This document shows, in pieces, positions 61,816 through 64,000 of a DNA stretch of 64,000 nt. Within the stretch, counting starts at the first letter, position 1. Each line of letters begins with the position of its first letter. Source of the DNA: Saururus chinensis. Taxonomy: Eukaryota > Streptophyta > Magnoliopsida > Piperales > Saururaceae. The position numbers and the translations under genes are program-made. The stretch spans positions 13,970,685-14,034,684 of the forward strand of contig CP141140.1 of assembly GCA_035235625.1 (NCBI GenBank). The letters are read 5' to 3'. The notes beneath the pieces are model-generated. The model was not told the DNA's origin. It worked only from the letters and a program-made list of their open reading frames with translations, and made no database searches.

Positions 61816-62886
61816 TCAGCAATCAATTACTGCACAATTATAAACAAAACTAGATGATGCCCTTCTGGCAAGAAGTTCCCACTCCAGCGGGGACTTTGTT
61901 GGGAGACAAGTATACAGTTCTACCACACCTCCTCCCATGACTCGCGTCGCCCCACCAACAACCAAAAGGCGTTCTCCACAAGCTTTAAGCGAGAATCCCC
62001 ACCCATTCATCGAACGAATGCTTTCTGGCAATTTCCCAAGAGTGGACCATGAATTTCTACTTTTATCATATTTAAGTAACTCCATTCCCGCATAATACAC
62101 AGTAAACAGCTCATTCTTCAAAAAAACGATGAAGAAAGGTGGCTCCGCTGGTGTCCTTCTAGCAGGGACCATGTTCTCGATGACCCTCCAAGTTCTTTTC
62201 TCCAAATCAAACTCTTCACCACACGTCAGGATAGGTGCCTCATTGTTCCCTCCTTCTGGATAACTAGTTCCTCCAAGAACATAGAATTTCCCATCCATGA
62301 AGTACCCTGAAGAGTTCTTCCTTGGCTTGTTCATGCTAGGGAGCATCTCCCAAGTCCCTTTACCCGAGTCATAGAGTTCAACAGTATCCAATACAGTACC
62401 ATTGATATCACAACCCCCGGCAAAAATTGCTATTTCACCAAGGCTGGCAGCTCCAGAAATAAATCTGGGTACGTTCATCCCGGGAGCGAAAGACCACGAG
62501 TTCGTCAAAATACTGTATCTCAATATGACGATAGAATTGACATCTTTACCGAAGACAAGGAGCTCGGTGCCCACAGCACGTGACACTTTATCAGAGCACA
62601 TGAAACATTCATCTGCAGGCATCCGAGGCAATAGCATCCATCTCCCGCAAGAAGGATCAAACACTTCCCATTGAAGAACATCAAACGAGAGGCAAACCAA
62701 AGGTTCCACAATACCCATTTGGCGTCTGAGCTCGTAGATTTGGCCACTGGTGAACAGACTACGGAAGCTCCGGTTTAGAGAGACGAGGGTCCGATAGCTG
62801 GTGCGGGGGCAGCGTACGAGACACTCGATGGACATGTCTCTGCCAAGGGCAGGTATAAGGGAATTTTTCCCTCGCTGTTCTTCCAT
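61816..62886 (-). CDS. F-box/kelch-repeat protein, At5g60570-like
   Basis: Single-exon frame of 356 residues from an ATG in good context (GGAATGGAAG). Residues 9-55 are the F-box (SLIPALGRDMSIECLVRCPR to YELRRQMG), which docks to SKP1/ASK of an SCF ubiquitin ligase. About residues 70-310 hold kelch repeats, clearest at 150-196 (AIFAGGCDINGTVLDTVELY, then W-x-x-L-P-S-M) and 197-240 (FYVLGGTSYPEGG), forming a substrate-binding propeller. The phrases DECF, LLVFGK, GEEFDL and YNCAV agree with my memory of Arabidopsis At5g60570, one of the SKIP11-like F-box/kelch proteins. It is somewhat shorter at the N-terminus than that protein (393 residues as I recall). The substrate is unknown. A leader intron from about 63,872 down to the region just upstream of the ATG is possible. 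Confidence 0.92.
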   Translation of the reverse strand: MEEQRGKNSLIPALGRDMSIECLVRCPRTSYRTLVSLNRSFRSLFTSGQIYELRRQMGIVEPLVCLSFDVLQWEVFDPSCGRWMLLPRMPADECFMCSDKVSRAVGTELLVFGKDVNSIVILRYSILTNSWSFAPGMNVPRFISGAASLGEIAIFAGGCDINGTVLDTVELYDSGKGTWEMLPSMNKPRKNSSGYFMDGKFYVLGGTSYPEGGNNEAPILTCGEEFDLEKRTWRVIENMVPARRTPAEPPFFIVFLKNELFTVYYAGMELLKYDKSRNSWSTLGKLPESIRSMNGWGFSLKACGERLLVVGGATRVMGGGVVELYTCLPTKSPLEWELLARRASSSFVYNCAVIDC

Positions 62887-63872
62887 TCCAGTTAAATATA
62901 AGTCCAGATGATGGCGCTTGCAAATTCTTTCTTTCCCAAAAAATTAGATTTCCTTCTATAGACTTGCTAAAATTCAATACCCTCCTGTCCCTCCAACTTA
63001 TCTGCACTCAAAAGACGTCACCTTTTAGCAAGGTGCAGCCATCTTCAAAGTGAAATCGCCAAGTAAAAAATCAACCCTTTTTAACAGAAAAGAGACAACC
63101 AAATGCTCACCGATCCTATATAGAAACTTGAGACACGGGAATCCAGTAGATGGAGCAATCGGAGAAAGAACTACTAAGTTTCGCACCGAAATTTTCCTGG
63201 TCACTCTGGATTTGGAAAGATGAGACTTTGCAGAATATTCTTACATCTTTTGGTCATGAAATAAAAAGGACGGCGAATATCGACGACTTAATTTGATAAA
63301 GAAGAAAGATCGATGTTGCACCAAATTTTTTTTTGATGAAACATGTTTAGCAAGTACGGCTTAGCTGGCAATAAGAAACAAAAAAGTTTCAGGAAGAAGG
63401 TGCTTTTATTCAAATTCAATTTTCCATTTCCGATTAACGTCAGCATGCCTATCTCCCTCACCGCTAATTCATTAATGACAGTAACCACTGGTAGCCGATA
63501 TCTTAAATTAAGATTCAAACAAAACAATGAACTAATTCCATGCAAGAGTCATAATCACTACCGGCCAGTTAGTTCCTTTCGCCAATTGCCCATACGAAAA
63601 ATGTTTTCCTGTACATATAAACCCTTTGATCTAATTTCTAAGTTTCTCTCACCATTTCTGGGTGATGTGACAGCTTGTTAGCATACACTATGAAATTTCT
63701 TCGAAAAAAAAACGCAATCCGAATGTGTTCTATCGTTGCAAGCAAAACTTAGTAAACTCAAAGTCAACTGCAATACTAAATCGACACAGATCGAGTTCGC
63801 AACGATTTTCGCAGAAATATGAGCTAAGAAAATATAGAAACATCTGACGGGCATGCTAACAAGAGCGCTCAC
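62887..63872. other. Upstream region of the F-box gene
   Basis: AT-rich, with no supported gene. It may be promoter, or a leader intron of the F-box gene if the exon-like segment at the right edge belongs to that gene. Confidence 0.4.
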
Positions 63873-64000
63873 CTGATAAACCTTTGCCGCAACAGTGTCA
63901 AATCCAAATCGCACCCGTTAGAACCAAATCTGCTGAGACTGCTGGTGTTGGGACCCGTGAAAATACGGAAAGCTGAGTCTAGACTCTAGACTGCGGAAGA
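63873..64000 (-). other. Possible exon entering from the right edge
   Basis: The minus strand is open from about 63,983 to 63,873 and reads FTGPNTSSLSRFGSNGCDLD and on to LRQRFIR, then ends at a strong donor, CAG|GTGAGC. It could be a coding exon of a gene beginning outside the window, or the untranslated first exon of the F-box gene. I do not recognise the sequence. Confidence 0.25.

Overview
The window is nuclear DNA of a flowering plant. It is AT-rich, and its genes have spliced GT-AG introns, plant-only families (class I TCP factor, P-class PPR protein, SKP1-type F-box/kelch protein) and the plant form of ribosomal protein S9. MITEs and worn retroelement pieces fill much of the rest. I cannot place the species more finely; it does not look like a GC-rich grass gene space.

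Layout. 1-5,990 is intergenic, with a Stowaway-like MITE and a LINE RNase H scrap. A class I TCP transcription factor lies at 6,076-7,212 (+). From 7.2 to 17.6 kb I find no convincing gene, only MITEs and LTR-derived DNA. From 17.6 to 24.5 kb there is a chain of possible minus-strand exons, a 1.8-kb hAT-like element and a Ty3/Gypsy scrap. A P-class PPR gene, probable orthologue of Arabidopsis At1g13040, occupies 24,567-26,615 (-). From 26.6 to 33.3 kb is repeat-rich DNA with a second copy of an LTR-like repeat seen at 11.8 kb. A domesticated hAT-type gene (BED finger, DUF659, hAT dimerisation) is at 36,113-38,237 (+); a solo LTR sits upstream, probably in its leader intron.

39.5-45.3 kb holds two housekeeping genes head to head: an eight-exon EB1 microtubule plus-end protein (-) and ribosomal protein S9 (+). 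They share about 530 bp of promoter with site II elements and a telo-box. A GC-rich unrecognised gene follows at 46.7 kb (+). The Golgi-to-ER tether subunit MAG2/RINT1 is at 50.2-54.1 kb (-), rebuilt from four exons. 54.1-61.8 kb is repeat-rich (LINE, Copia and LTR scraps, a MITE inside a minisatellite). An F-box/kelch gene related to At5g60570 lies at 61.8-62.9 kb (-), and a possible exon enters from the right edge.

The genes are not an operon or pathway cluster; they are independent plant loci. The EB1, S9, MAG2 and hAT-derived gene models were rebuilt by hand from splice sites and reading phase, and all their joins are in phase. I found no clear new biological system. The most useful observations are the complete MITEs with target-site duplications, the EB1/S9 shared promoter, the unknown GC-rich gene, and the possible exon chain below the PPR gene.
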